From NCBI RefSeq assembly GCF_014873875.1, contig NZ_JADBEM010000001.1:5580001-5644000 (forward strand): DNA of 64,000 nt, given 5' to 3'. The first letter of the stretch is position 1; each line of letters begins with the position of its first letter. The notes beneath the pieces are model-generated. The model saw only the letters and a list, made by a program, of their open reading frames with translations. It was not told the DNA's origin and did not search any database. The DNA comes from Actinopolymorpha pittospori (GTDB taxonomy: Bacteria > Actinomycetota > Actinomycetes > Propionibacteriales > Actinopolymorphaceae). Made by a program: the position numbers and the translations under genes. This document shows positions 52,326 through 60,811 of this stretch, in pieces.

Positions 52326-53467
52326 GCGAGAAATTGAGCCGTCGTGCGCGGCCGGAGGCGGTGAACCTTTCCGACATCGGAGATGGCGTCCGCAAGGCGG
52401 CATCGAAGAACCCGGCGACCCAACGGTTGGTCGAGGCGGGCCAGGCCTACGTCTCCGCGAAGGCGGGGCAGATGTTGGGCAGGCTCGGCGGCAAGGTGGG
52501 CGAGACGACGAAGGGCCTCGCCGGTGTGGCGAGCGGCGAGCAGGGTGCCGGCGACATGCTCGGCCGTACGGTCAAGGATGTCCTCGGCGGAGCGTCTCCC
52601 GGCAAGGCGGTCGCCAAGGCGAAGGGCGTGTTCAAGGGCGATGGCGGTAACGGTGGCGGCGGTAACGGTGGCGGCGGTAACGGTGGCGGCGGTAAGGGCG
52701 GCGGCGGTAAGGGCGGCGGCAAGAAGAAGTCGATGAACATCGTCGAGGACCTCGACCTTCCGGTCCCGCTGCGAATGGCGTACAACCACTGGACCCAGTT
52801 CGAACGGTTCCCGACCTGGTCGAAGGGCGCCCAGAGTGTCGACCTCGACAAGGAGGATCCGACCAAGAGCAACTGGAAGGCGAAGATCGTCTGGTCGAAC
52901 CGGAACTGGAACGCCACCGTCATCGACCAGATCCCCGACGACCGGATCTCCTGGCGTACGGAGGGTCAGACGGAGGTGAACGGCGTCGTCAGCTTCCATC
53001 CGCTCGGCGACGAGCTCACCAAGATGCTCGTCGTGCTGGAGTACGTCCCGCACGGCTTCTTCGAGAAGACCGCGAACCTGTGGCGCTGCCAGGGCCGCCG
53101 GGCCCGGCTCGACATCAAGTTCTTCCGCCGGTACGTGACCATGGAGGCCGACCCGGAGGAAGAGGGTTGGCGCGGGGAGATCCGGGACGGTGAACTCGTC
53201 CGCGACCACGACGAGGTCGTCCGCGAGGAGGAGGAAGAGGAGCGCGGACGGGCAGCGGAGGAGCGCGAGCCCGAAGAGGAACGCGAGGAGGAACCCGAGG
53301 GCGAGTTCGAGGAAGAGGAGAAGCCCCAGGGTGAGGAGGAGCCCGAGGGCGCGGAGGAAGAGGCGGCCGAGCACGAAGAGGAGCCAGCACGGCAACGCCG
53401 CCGCCCCTCTCGCCCGCCGAGGCGTCGCTCCTCCGACGAGCGTGAGATGGCGAGGTCACGTCGATGA
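52322..53467 (+). CDS. GvpZ-like SRPBCC protein
   Basis: 381 residues. N-terminal basic helix region (KNPATQRLVEAGQAYVSAKA), a Gly/Asn linker of repeated GGGGN units encoded by a GGTAACGGTGGCGGC tandem repeat (52648-52725), then a START-type fold (NIVEDLDLPVPLRMAYNHWT, FPTWSKGAQSVDLDKEDPTK, RISWRTEGQTEVNGVVSFHP, FFRRYVTMEADPEEEG) and a 90-residue Glu-rich tail with a basic end. Translationally coupled to the GvpY-like gene. Paralogue at 27980. No gvpA or other vesicle genes are present, so the role here is open. Confidence 0.8.
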   Translation: MSEKLSRRARPEAVNLSDIGDGVRKAASKNPATQRLVEAGQAYVSAKAGQMLGRLGGKVGETTKGLAGVASGEQGAGDMLGRTVKDVLGGASPGKAVAKAKGVFKGDGGNGGGGNGGGGNGGGGKGGGGKGGGKKKSMNIVEDLDLPVPLRMAYNHWTQFERFPTWSKGAQSVDLDKEDPTKSNWKAKIVWSNRNWNATVIDQIPDDRISWRTEGQTEVNGVVSFHPLGDELTKMLVVLEYVPHGFFEKTANLWRCQGRRARLDIKFFRRYVTMEADPEEEGWRGEIRDGELVRDHDEVVREEEEEERGRAAEEREPEEEREEEPEGEFEEEEKPQGEEEPEGAEEEAAEHEEEPARQRRRPSRPPRRRSSDEREMARSRR

Positions 53468-53961
53468 CGTCGACGGGCCAAGGAGAGGTCGTTGTCAAGC
53501 TGTGGTCCTCGCGGTGGAGGCGAGCGTCGACCACCGCGTGGACACGAGTGTTCGCGAGGCCACTTGGCGGAGAACTCCCGCAACTATTTCGAGTTCAAGG
53601 TGATCCTGGCCAGTGGCCTCTCGGTTTCGGAGGGTCAGCCCCTGCTTGACCCCGGTCGTAGTTCTGTCAAGACGCGGCTTGAACGCCGGATCAGTGCAGC
53701 TTGAGTCTATTTCGGTAGCTGCCCAAGGTTCTGCGTGCGGTGACCGAAGTACATATCCAGGTCGGAACCGACAGACCCACAATCGGCTCAACTACTGTGC
53801 GATCGTGCGGCCCTCCTGTCCCTCGAGCCCAAAGCCCCTTGACAGCAAGGGTTGACGGGACGGCTGGCGCGGTTTTCGGCGTACGGCCGCGCTTCTGTGG
53901 TAGCCAAGAAGGGCCGGTCACATCTCCGTGACGCCCGCTGCCGAACGAGCCGGAGTGCGCG
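53468..53961. other. Intergenic region, nothing recognised
   Basis: About 490 bp between the GvpZ-like gene and the methyltransferase; no coding similarity, repeat or RNA gene seen. Confidence 0.45.
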
Positions 53962-54618
53962 ATGTGGATGCTGAGACTTCCGGGTGTTTACGCGCCACAG
54001 GACGATTCGCGGCTGCTGGCCGCCGCGCTGAGCCGGGAGGCACTGCCGCCCGAGGCGCGAGTGCTGGACCTGTGTACCGGCAGTGGGCTGCTCGCCGTGG
54101 CCGCCGCGCGTGCCGGGGCGAAGGAGGTCACGGCGGTGGACATCTCCCGGCGGGCGGTGTGGACGGCGCGTACCAACGCGAGACTGCGCCGCCTTCCCGT
54201 CACAGTGCGGCGGGGCGATCTCGGCGCGCCCATCTTCGGACAGCGGTTCGACCTCGTCCTGGCGAATCCGCCGTATGTCCCGGCTCTGGGCGCGGTTCGT
54301 CCAAGAACGAGTGCGGCCGCCCTCGGATGGGACGCGGGGTGGGACGGCCGGGCCCTGCTGGATCCGCTGTGCGCAGTGGTTCCGCGCATCCTCACCTCGC
54401 ACGGGGTTGTGCTGCTGGTCCACTCCGCCCTGTGCGGCGTCGGCCGGACGATCCGGCGGCTGCGCGACGTCGGTGTGCGGGCCCGGGTCGCGGACCGGCT
54501 CGTGGTCCCGTTCGGCCCGGTGATGTTGGGGCGTGCGTCCTGGTTGGAGGAACGCGGCTACATCCGGCCGGGGCAGCGTGAGGAGGAGTTGGTGGTGATC
54601 CGGGGGAATGCACGATGA
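53962..54618 (+). CDS. HemK/PrmC-like N5-glutamine methyltransferase
   Basis: 218 residues. SAM-binding Rossmann fold: VLDLCTGSGLLAVAAARAGA (motif I), EVTAVDISRRAVWTARTNAR (motif II), and FDLVLANPPYVPA, the NPPY motif that grips a glutamine or other planar amide/amine. Shorter than PrmC, similar to the HemK2 branch. Substrate may be a protein glutamine or a small molecule. First gene of a plus-strand pair with the CDGSH protein. Confidence 0.82.
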   Translation: MWMLRLPGVYAPQDDSRLLAAALSREALPPEARVLDLCTGSGLLAVAAARAGAKEVTAVDISRRAVWTARTNARLRRLPVTVRRGDLGAPIFGQRFDLVLANPPYVPALGAVRPRTSAAALGWDAGWDGRALLDPLCAVVPRILTSHGVVLLVHSALCGVGRTIRRLRDVGVRARVADRLVVPFGPVMLGRASWLEERGYIRPGQREEELVVIRGNAR

Positions 54619-54646
54619 GGCGGATGGTGCCGGGGAGGGGCAGGCA

Positions 54647-54861
54647 GTGCGGGTCGTTCGGGTGGCCCGATCCTCGTGGCCGGGCCTGTCGAAGTGGAGT
54701 CCGACGGGGGCACGGTGTACTCCGACCGCTTTGTCGTCGCGATCTGCGCCTGCCGGCGTAGCCTGATCTATCCCCTGTGCGACACCAGCCACCGCACGCG
54801 GCGAAGGCCACCGTGCGGCGGCGAGGCCAGCGACCTCGGTGATGAGGGCGAGCCCCGGTGA
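54647..54861 (+). pseudogene. CDGSH iron-sulfur protein, possibly frameshifted at N-terminus
   Basis: GGPILVAGPVEVESDGG, VYSDRFVVAICACRRSLIYP and LCDTSHR hold the CxC...CDxSH ligands of a 2Fe-2S CDGSH (zf-CDGSH) cluster. In front, VRVVR lies in another frame; one lost G in CGGGTGGC would join them as VRVVRGGPILVAG. Otherwise the gene would start at GTG 54676 and lose a beta-strand. Small electron-transfer or redox-sensing protein; lies 30 bp after the methyltransferase. Confidence 0.65.
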
Positions 54862-54889
54862 CGAGTCCCCCCCGTGACCGCTGGGGGCG

Positions 54890-55957
54890 TCAGATCGGCC
54901 GGATCGGCTGGAGCAGGGACGTTCTGCCGGCGCGCCAGGCGCCGAGCAGCTGGTCGGCGAGCCGGTCCTCCAGGAAGGAGGTCGCGTCGATCCCGAAGAT
55001 CACGTCGGGTGTCAGGTCGGGTTCGCGTCCGAGCAGGTCGCCGATCACGTCGTGGCGCATCACCTGTTCGTGTACGGCGTCGGCCTCGACGTGCTCGGTG
55101 TAGAACGACACGCACTGCTGTGGAAGCTTCAGCCGACGGAGCGCCTGCACCATCCGGTGTGCGCTAGGTGCGGTGGTGATCTCCGCCGCGGCGAAGTGGC
55201 CGACTAGCGCGCCCCGCAGGGAGCGGTGGAGGCCGAGTAGCGACATCAGGTTGACGGTGGCGAGCATGTGGGCCGGTGCGGCGTCGAGGTAACGGCCGTA
55301 TCGCGGGTCGAGCCCGAGACCGGCCATGAGGTCGGCGAAGAGCTGGGAGTGCGCCCGGGCGGCCCGACCCGCACCGAACTCGTCGTACTCGACCGCGACG
55401 AGGGAGGCCTTCGCCTGCCCCAGCAGGCGAGGAATCACCCAGGCGTGCGGGTCGGCCTCCTTCAGGTGGTAGAGCGAGCGCATCGCCACGAACTCGCGCA
55501 CGTGTGAGAGTTCGCCGCCGTGCTCGAGGAAGTGGGAGACACCGGTGCCGTCCACCGGTTCGTGGACGAGGGGCTCGAGGGCGCTGGCGACGTCGGAATG
55601 GTGGGGAAGGTCGTGGCGGAGCGCCGCGAGGAAGGCACTCTCCAGGTCCCCGCGCAGGCGCAGCAACTCCGGGTCCCACTCCCAGCGTCCGTCCGTGCCG
55701 GTGAAGCCGCGGTAGTGCAGTTCGTAGCATGTGTACAGCGTGAGTTGCGGGTCCTCGCCGTAGGCGTCCGCGGCCGTCACGGTCGTACGGGGTGGCAGGA
55801 CCGCGTGCCGGTCGCCGGAGAGTGCCTGGACGATCGCGGCGGACAGAGGGCCGCGCGGCGTGGGAAGTGGCGGCGAGTACGACGTGGCCGTGTGTGTACC
55901 GTCGGCCCACGTCGCATCACGCCCGTCGTCGAGCGGCGGCGTGGTCACCCGCTCCAC
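54890..55957 (-). CDS. Iron-containing redox enzyme, haem-oxygenase-like fold
   Basis: 355 residues from GTG. All-helical: LYTCYELHYRGFTG, VALVHEP-type PLVHEPVDGTGVSHFLEH, EFVAMRSLYHLKEADPHAW, LVAVEYDEFGAGRAARAH, SQLFADLMAGLGLDP, and CVSFYTEHVEADAVHEQVMR, with Glu/His ligands (E-Y-D-E and H-x-x-x-D-x-x-H) for a di-iron site. This family sits beside CDGSH proteins in many actinobacteria. It probably oxidises or cleaves a small substrate with O2. Convergent with the CDGSH gene. Confidence 0.78.
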   Translation of the reverse strand: MERVTTPPLDDGRDATWADGTHTATSYSPPLPTPRGPLSAAIVQALSGDRHAVLPPRTTVTAADAYGEDPQLTLYTCYELHYRGFTGTDGRWEWDPELLRLRGDLESAFLAALRHDLPHHSDVASALEPLVHEPVDGTGVSHFLEHGGELSHVREFVAMRSLYHLKEADPHAWVIPRLLGQAKASLVAVEYDEFGAGRAARAHSQLFADLMAGLGLDPRYGRYLDAAPAHMLATVNLMSLLGLHRSLRGALVGHFAAAEITTAPSAHRMVQALRRLKLPQQCVSFYTEHVEADAVHEQVMRHDVIGDLLGREPDLTPDVIFGIDATSFLEDRLADQLLGAWRAGRTSLLQPIRPI

Positions 55958-56737
55958 CTACCCCCGCCCGCTGTCGGTCGAAACGATCGCAGCTCGCCGG
56001 TCGTTTCGCCGGCCCAGGAGCCGTCCACGACCGCACATTCCTCGGAGGTCTGCGCGACGAGCATGCCCACGACCGCGGCAGGCCCACCCGCGGCTGCCCG
56101 GGGCTGCCTGGTCGCACCCGTCCCGTCGCCGTGACCAGTCCACCGTGGGTGGGGTTCGACGCCCGGACCGTCCAGGCCGTACCTCGCCGCCGACCACACG
56201 GCGGCCGCCTCCTGCTCGGTGAACTCCGGAATGGGCCGTCCAGCCAGGACGTCGCCGTGGATGGTGCGGGCGAGTGCCCGGGTGAGCGCCGCCTGCAGGA
56301 CGGCCTCATCGACCGTGCCGGCGGCGTCCGCGACCCGGACCTCCGACGTGGAAAAGCGGCCGGAGGGACGGGCCAGGCAGAACGTCATGTTCGGATCGAC
56401 AAGGTGACCGCACTCCATCAGTCGCTGGAGCAGCCGGACATAGTCCCGCGCTGATCGGAAGCACGGTGGTATGCCCGCACCCGGAAACTGACCCTGCCGG
56501 ATGATTCGCCAGATCTGGTAGGACCTGTCCCGGCCGTCGGTGAACGGTGAGTTGACCGAGAGCGCAAGCAGTGTCGGGAGCCAGGGTCGCACGCTCGAGG
56601 ACGTCCGTCGCGTTCGGCCCCGGGAGACGCGAATACGGATCCATGAGGAGGAACTCTTCCTCGATCCCGAAGCTGGTACCGATCTCGCCCGTCGCCATGA
56701 ATGTCCCGATCACGCTGGTCTCCTGGATGGTCTGCAT
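55945..56737 (-). pseudogene. GCS2-type carboxylate-amine ligase with internal deletion
   Basis: Start MQTIQETSVIGTFMATGEIG and TSFGIEEEFLLMDPYSRLPG (GIEEEF is the hallmark of YbdK/EgtA-like glutamate-cysteine ligases), then a jump in frame to LRPWLPTLLALSVNSPF-type text (RPWLPTLLALSVNSPFTDGR), FSTSEVRVADAAGTVDEAVL and the C-terminal helices. About 100 residues of the centre are missing and the frame changes, so it cannot make an active ligase (gamma-glutamyl-cysteine or similar product). Confidence 0.75.
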
Positions 56738-56897
56738 TCCAGGATCGCAGGCGTACGGGGGTAGACCGACGAAACACGGCGCGTCCCGACCGCGCGATCC
56801 GCCAAAGGTCGGCAAACCCGCACGCTACCGTGGGAACGTCGGCGCGCCATCGAGATCCGTCCACCGATTCGCCCCCCGGGGGGAAGGAATGGTGACC

Positions 56898-58403
56898 ATG
56901 ACGACCACTGGCAGCGTCTGGTTGACGCGGACCGATCGGCACTCCTACGCCGCGCTCACAGGCGACCTGGACGTCGATCTGGTCGTCGTGGGTGGTGGCT
57001 TGGTCGGCCTGACCACGGCCCTGCTCGCGCAGCGCGAGGGCCTGCGGACCATCGTGCTCGAGGCTGGCCGGGTCGCGTCCGGAACCACGGGTTACACGAC
57101 CGGGAAGGCGACCACTCAGCACACGTTGATCTACGCGGAGCTGACCCGACGGCACGGCGAGAAGGCAGCTGCACAGTATGCCGAGGCCAACGTCGCCGGG
57201 ATCGATCTCCTCGCAAGGGTCGCCGAGGAGGCCTCCATTGACTGCGCCCTGACCAGGGCACCTTCCTACGCCTACACCCTCGATCCGCGGCGCCGCGGCG
57301 AGCTGGAGGAGGAGGCCGCCGCAGCCCGTCAACTTGGCCTTGCCGCAGCCGTGTCCGACACCACGGATCTGCCTTTCGACGTCGAGGCGGCCGTCCGGTT
57401 CGACGACCAGTTCCACCTGGATCCGGTGCGGTACCTGGACGGGTTGGCGAGTGAGCTGACGAGGATCGGCGGCAACATCCACGAGAACACCCGCGTCACC
57501 TCGGTCGAGGAACGTAGGGATCACGTCGTCACGGCCACCACGGGGTCGGGCACCGTCCGCGCCGACCAGGCGGTCGTCGCGACCCTGCTTCCCATCAACC
57601 TCATCGGCGGCTACTTCGCCCGGACGAGGCCGAGCCGCAGCTACGGTATCGCCGCCCGGCTGAGAACACCCGCGCCGACGAGCATGACCATCTCGGTCGA
57701 CACGCCCACCCGATCGACGCGGCCCTGGCTCGCACCCGGTCCCGGAGGAATCATCGTGGTCGGCAACAGCCACGAGACCGGTGCTGTCGAGGACACGATC
57801 CCCCTCTACCAGGACCTCGAGGACTGGACACGAGCGACGTTCGACGTTGAGTCCGTCGACCACCGATGGTCGGCCCAGGACTTCCTCACCACCGACAAGA
57901 TCCCCTATGTGGGTGCGGCTCCCGGGCACCACCATGTGCTCGTCGCGACCGGCTTCCAGAAGTGGGGCCTGAGCAATGGCGCTGCCGCCGCGATCATGCT
58001 CACCGACATCATGGCCGGTCGTCCGAACGAATGGCTCGAGGTCTTCAAGGCGACCCGCATCGGTGATGCGAAGTCCGTCGCCAGCGTCGTCAAGGACAAC
58101 CTCGAGGTCGGCAAGGAGTTCGTCAGCGGCCATCTCGGCAAGCTCCGGCGCCACGTGGCCGACGAGCTTGAGCCGGGCCAGGGCGGGATCGTCGAACTGG
58201 ACGGCGACACCGTGGGCGCCTATCGCGACGAGCAGGGCGAACTCCACGCCGTACGACCAACCTGCTCCCACCTCGGCTGTCCGCTGCACTGGAACTCCGC
58301 GGAGCGGAGCTGGGACTGCAACTGTCACGGCTCCCGGTTCGACGTCGATGGCAACATCCTGAACAGCCCCGCAACCCGGCCAATCTCCCGCGACGAGGAC
58401 TGA
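56898..58403 (+). CDS. FAD-dependent oxidoreductase with C-terminal Rieske domain
   Basis: 501 residues; ATG 56898 has GGAAGGA 9 bases upstream (ATG 56889 is the alternative). N-terminal DAO domain: VDLVVVGGGLVGLTTALLAQ (GxGxxG), TIVLEAGRVASGTTGYTTGK, and near the end YVGAAPGHHHVLVATGFQKW, GLSNGAAAAIMLTD. C-terminal Rieske [2Fe-2S]: CSHLGCPLHWN and WDCNCHGSRFD (CxH...CxxH). Oxidises an unknown small substrate with electrons through FAD and the Rieske cluster; often stress-associated in actinobacteria. Intact. Confidence 0.9.
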   Translation: MTTTGSVWLTRTDRHSYAALTGDLDVDLVVVGGGLVGLTTALLAQREGLRTIVLEAGRVASGTTGYTTGKATTQHTLIYAELTRRHGEKAAAQYAEANVAGIDLLARVAEEASIDCALTRAPSYAYTLDPRRRGELEEEAAAARQLGLAAAVSDTTDLPFDVEAAVRFDDQFHLDPVRYLDGLASELTRIGGNIHENTRVTSVEERRDHVVTATTGSGTVRADQAVVATLLPINLIGGYFARTRPSRSYGIAARLRTPAPTSMTISVDTPTRSTRPWLAPGPGGIIVVGNSHETGAVEDTIPLYQDLEDWTRATFDVESVDHRWSAQDFLTTDKIPYVGAAPGHHHVLVATGFQKWGLSNGAAAAIMLTDIMAGRPNEWLEVFKATRIGDAKSVASVVKDNLEVGKEFVSGHLGKLRRHVADELEPGQGGIVELDGDTVGAYRDEQGELHAVRPTCSHLGCPLHWNSAERSWDCNCHGSRFDVDGNILNSPATRPISRDED

Positions 58404-58742
58404 TTCGGGCCGGCAAACCTCCGACCGCGGCCCTCAGCCACCAATTGGTGCCGAAGGTGCGGACAAGAAGGCCGAGCCTCAGCGGTTGGCACAGGCGTTC
58501 GGGGACGTTGTGGCGCTGAGGGCCTGACGCAACGCCTTCTGCGCCGTGGCGGCCCTCGGGTCTCAGGGCACTCGCTGCGGCCCTCTGGGGTCTGCCGGAC
58601 TTCCCGGGGCCGTCCCCGCGCGGCTTGTACGACGGAGGCCTGGACGAGAAGGGCGGCGCGCGGCTCTGTGCGATGGTGGAGGTGACGGCCATTGGTGCTT
58701 CCGCATTTTCGGGAGCGTCTGCTACCTGAAGGGCAGCTAAGG
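58404..58742. other. Intergenic region, nothing recognised
   Basis: About 340 bp; no protein or RNA gene seen. It ends close to an AGCTAAGG string before the next start. Confidence 0.45.
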
Positions 58743-59084
58743 ATGAGTGACCTGGCTGGGTTCCTGGTGGCCCGCTTCGCCGAGGACGTTGAGCGGGCTC
58801 GTTACGTCCATCACGAGACGTGCGCGACCTTCAACGAGCTGTCAACGCCGCTGTCTCCGCCGGCATGTGACTGTGGCATGCCGGCGAAGGCGATGGTGGA
58901 CATTGAGGCGAAACGGCAGGTTGTCGCCGAGTACGAACGGGCTCGTGCGCAGGTCGCGTCGAGCTCTGGATCGCCCTGCGATGAACTATGCGGGCTCATC
59001 ACCGCGATGAGATGCCTTGCCCTGCCCTACAAGGCGAGCGTTGGGTACTGCGCCGGGTGGGATGTGCCCGGAGCTGCGCTCTGA
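58743..59084 (+). CDS. DUF6221 family protein
   Basis: 113 residues from ATG. DLAGFLVARFAEDVERARYV, DIEAKRQVVAEYERARAQV and RCLALPYKASVGYCAGW follow the DUF6221 pattern (LxxFLxARxxEDExxA... EAKRxxx ... LRxLALPYxxHPxYxxxW). The final HPDY is replaced by SVGY. Unknown function, widespread in actinobacteria. Confidence 0.72.
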   Translation: MSDLAGFLVARFAEDVERARYVHHETCATFNELSTPLSPPACDCGMPAKAMVDIEAKRQVVAEYERARAQVASSSGSPCDELCGLITAMRCLALPYKASVGYCAGWDVPGAAL

Positions 59085-59406
59085 ACGGGGACCTGCACCA
59101 AGGTGCTGGGCCCTGGTGCAGACCGCCTCGTGGATGAGGTGCCCACCTCAACCATGCCGGGTACGGACGGGCGACGCACGCACCGCGACAGCTGACTGCC
59201 CGCCGAGCCGGAGATGATGTTGACCAATGTCGACGACGGGCCTGTCGGACACTTCCCGGACTTCTGGCCGTCTCACCTAATCGAGGGTGAGGATCTGCTC
59301 ATGTGCCGCGCCCGTGCATGGTCACTCGGACCGACATGCGGCGTCCTTCGACCTCGAAGTGTCAGCACAGGGGGAAGTGTCAGCAACAGGGGAAGGAAGC
59401 ACGATC
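59085..59406. other. Intergenic region, nothing recognised
   Basis: About 320 bp ending in a GGGGAAGGAAGC ribosome site for the next gene; it contains a short direct repeat CAGGGGAAGTGTCAGCA. Confidence 0.45.
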
Positions 59407-59961
59407 ATGACCATTTGGGCCGCACGTGTCGAGTGGTACGAGGCCGGCGACACGACCGCCAATGGTCTCGCCACGATCGCCGAGACGCTCGAGCCGCACC
59501 GCGCCGCGGTCGGACGCGAGCTGGAGCCGGACCGCGCATCGGCATGTCTGGTCGTCGAGTCGAAGGCCCTGCCCCAAGCCGTCGACCTCGCGATGCGCCT
59601 GGTGCGTGACGCTGTTCAGGAGGCTGGCCGGCGCTTCGATCCCCTCGGCGTCGAGGTCCTCGACGAGGAAACCTTCGTCGCACGGGTCACCAAGCCGAGC
59701 ATCCCACCGCTTGTCGGGTACGCAGAGATCGCGGAGATCGCCGGCGTCTCCCGCCAGCGCGCCCGCGAGCTCGCCACCCTGCAGGGATTCCCGCCAACGG
59801 TCGTCGCGACGCTGTCTGGTCCGCTGTGGGTCCGGTCGCAGGTGGAGGCGTGGCTAGCGAAGGTGGAGCGGCAGCCCGGGCGGCCGCGCAAGGCGAGCGA
59901 CCCCTCCGGACTGGGCTGTAGGTCCCGCCCCGACGGGTCTCAGCAGTCGCATCGTGCTTAG
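59407..59961 (+). CDS. Helix-turn-helix protein with N-terminal sensor-like domain
   Basis: 184 residues from ATG after GGGGAAGG. N-terminal half (TIWAARVEWYEAGDTTANGL to ACLVVESKALPQAVDLAMR) is a ferredoxin-like alpha/beta domain; C-terminal half has GYAEIAEIAGVSRQRARELA and FPPTVVATLSGPLWVRSQVE, an AlpA/MerR-like recognition helix and wing. A conserved actinobacterial family; likely a transcription regulator, target unknown. Confidence 0.7.
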   Translation: MTIWAARVEWYEAGDTTANGLATIAETLEPHRAAVGRELEPDRASACLVVESKALPQAVDLAMRLVRDAVQEAGRRFDPLGVEVLDEETFVARVTKPSIPPLVGYAEIAEIAGVSRQRARELATLQGFPPTVVATLSGPLWVRSQVEAWLAKVERQPGRPRKASDPSGLGCRSRPDGSQQSHRA

Positions 59962-60547
59962 GGTGAGTCCGGAGCTGGGGAAGCAGCGGTGCAAGGGCGA
60001 ACGGTCCTATCGGGGCAGGCGTCAGGCTTGGCGCGATGTCCAGCACCGCTCCAAGATCGGCCGGTGTAGCTCACTTCCAGGAGTGCGGGGCTACACCGGT
60101 CGTTCGTCTCTCTCCGGCCTTCATCATTTGCTCGCAGCGGCGGGCGCCGGTCGCTCGGTCTGTCGAGGTTCCTTCGGGGCTGGTTCACCTACCGTTCGCC
60201 AAGTGACGCTCACTTATGACGTCTGCGGGGACGGGTCCTCCCTGGTGTCTTGGGCTGACCGCCAATCAGCAAGCGGTGCGCCCGGTTTACGCCGCCACGC
60301 CCGCTTCAGGCAGCCCGATCGGCGCAACTCCACCTGCGGTGATTTGGGGCCGTGCTGGTTCGCCGATGCTCGGGCACCACTGCGAGACCGAGAAGTTGCA
60401 GCAGACCGAGACCGCTGAGCTGGGGCCTGCGTCAGCCGCTAACGCACCTGCGAACTCGGCCAACCGACCGTTGCGGATCCGCCCGTACGAGCCGATCGCG
60501 TCCGGCCCCGGCCTCCCGGCCTGGCGACGGTGACCTAGTCCTCAAAT
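59962..60547. other. Intergenic region with a palindrome copy
   Basis: Apart from the palindrome at 60058-60102, no gene is supported; the long open frames on the plus strand lack similarity and ribosome sites. Confidence 0.4.
60058..60102. repeat. Dispersed palindrome, copy 3
   Basis: Arms CGGCCGGTGTAGC and GCTACACCGGTCG, one mismatch in 13. The loop (19 bases) contains a second small stem CACT/AGTG. Confidence 0.75.
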
Positions 60548-60686
60548 AAGCGAGTCGGCTCGATGGCGGTGGCCGAAGGCGATTTGATCATGTCGGCTGT
60601 CGTGTCGGGCATGTCGGTGGGACGTCTGAGGGTGTCGGTGGGGGGTCGGAGAGGCCTGGTCGGGGGCTGTGTGGGGGTGTTCGGCG

Positions 60687-60754
60687 CCGGTTTTTGGTGT
60701 CTGGGCAGGCGTGGTCGCCGCCGGTTTTTGGTGTCTGGGCAGGCGTGGTCGCCG
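60687..60754. repeat. Perfect 34 bp tandem direct repeat
   Basis: Unit starting CCGGTTTTTGGTGTCTGGGC occurs twice head to tail (60687-60720, 60721-60754) in the noncoding left end of IS1380-C. Confidence 0.9.
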
Positions 60755-60811
60755 CCGGTGGTGGTCGGCGGTGTGAGGCGCTGTCGGGCCGGGGGTGGGG
60801 GTTGGGGTGGG

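Noticed and set aside
56418..58328. A 636-codon minus-strand frame opposite the FAD-Rieske gene
   Set aside because: No domain, no ribosome site; the plus strand carries all flavin and Rieske motifs.
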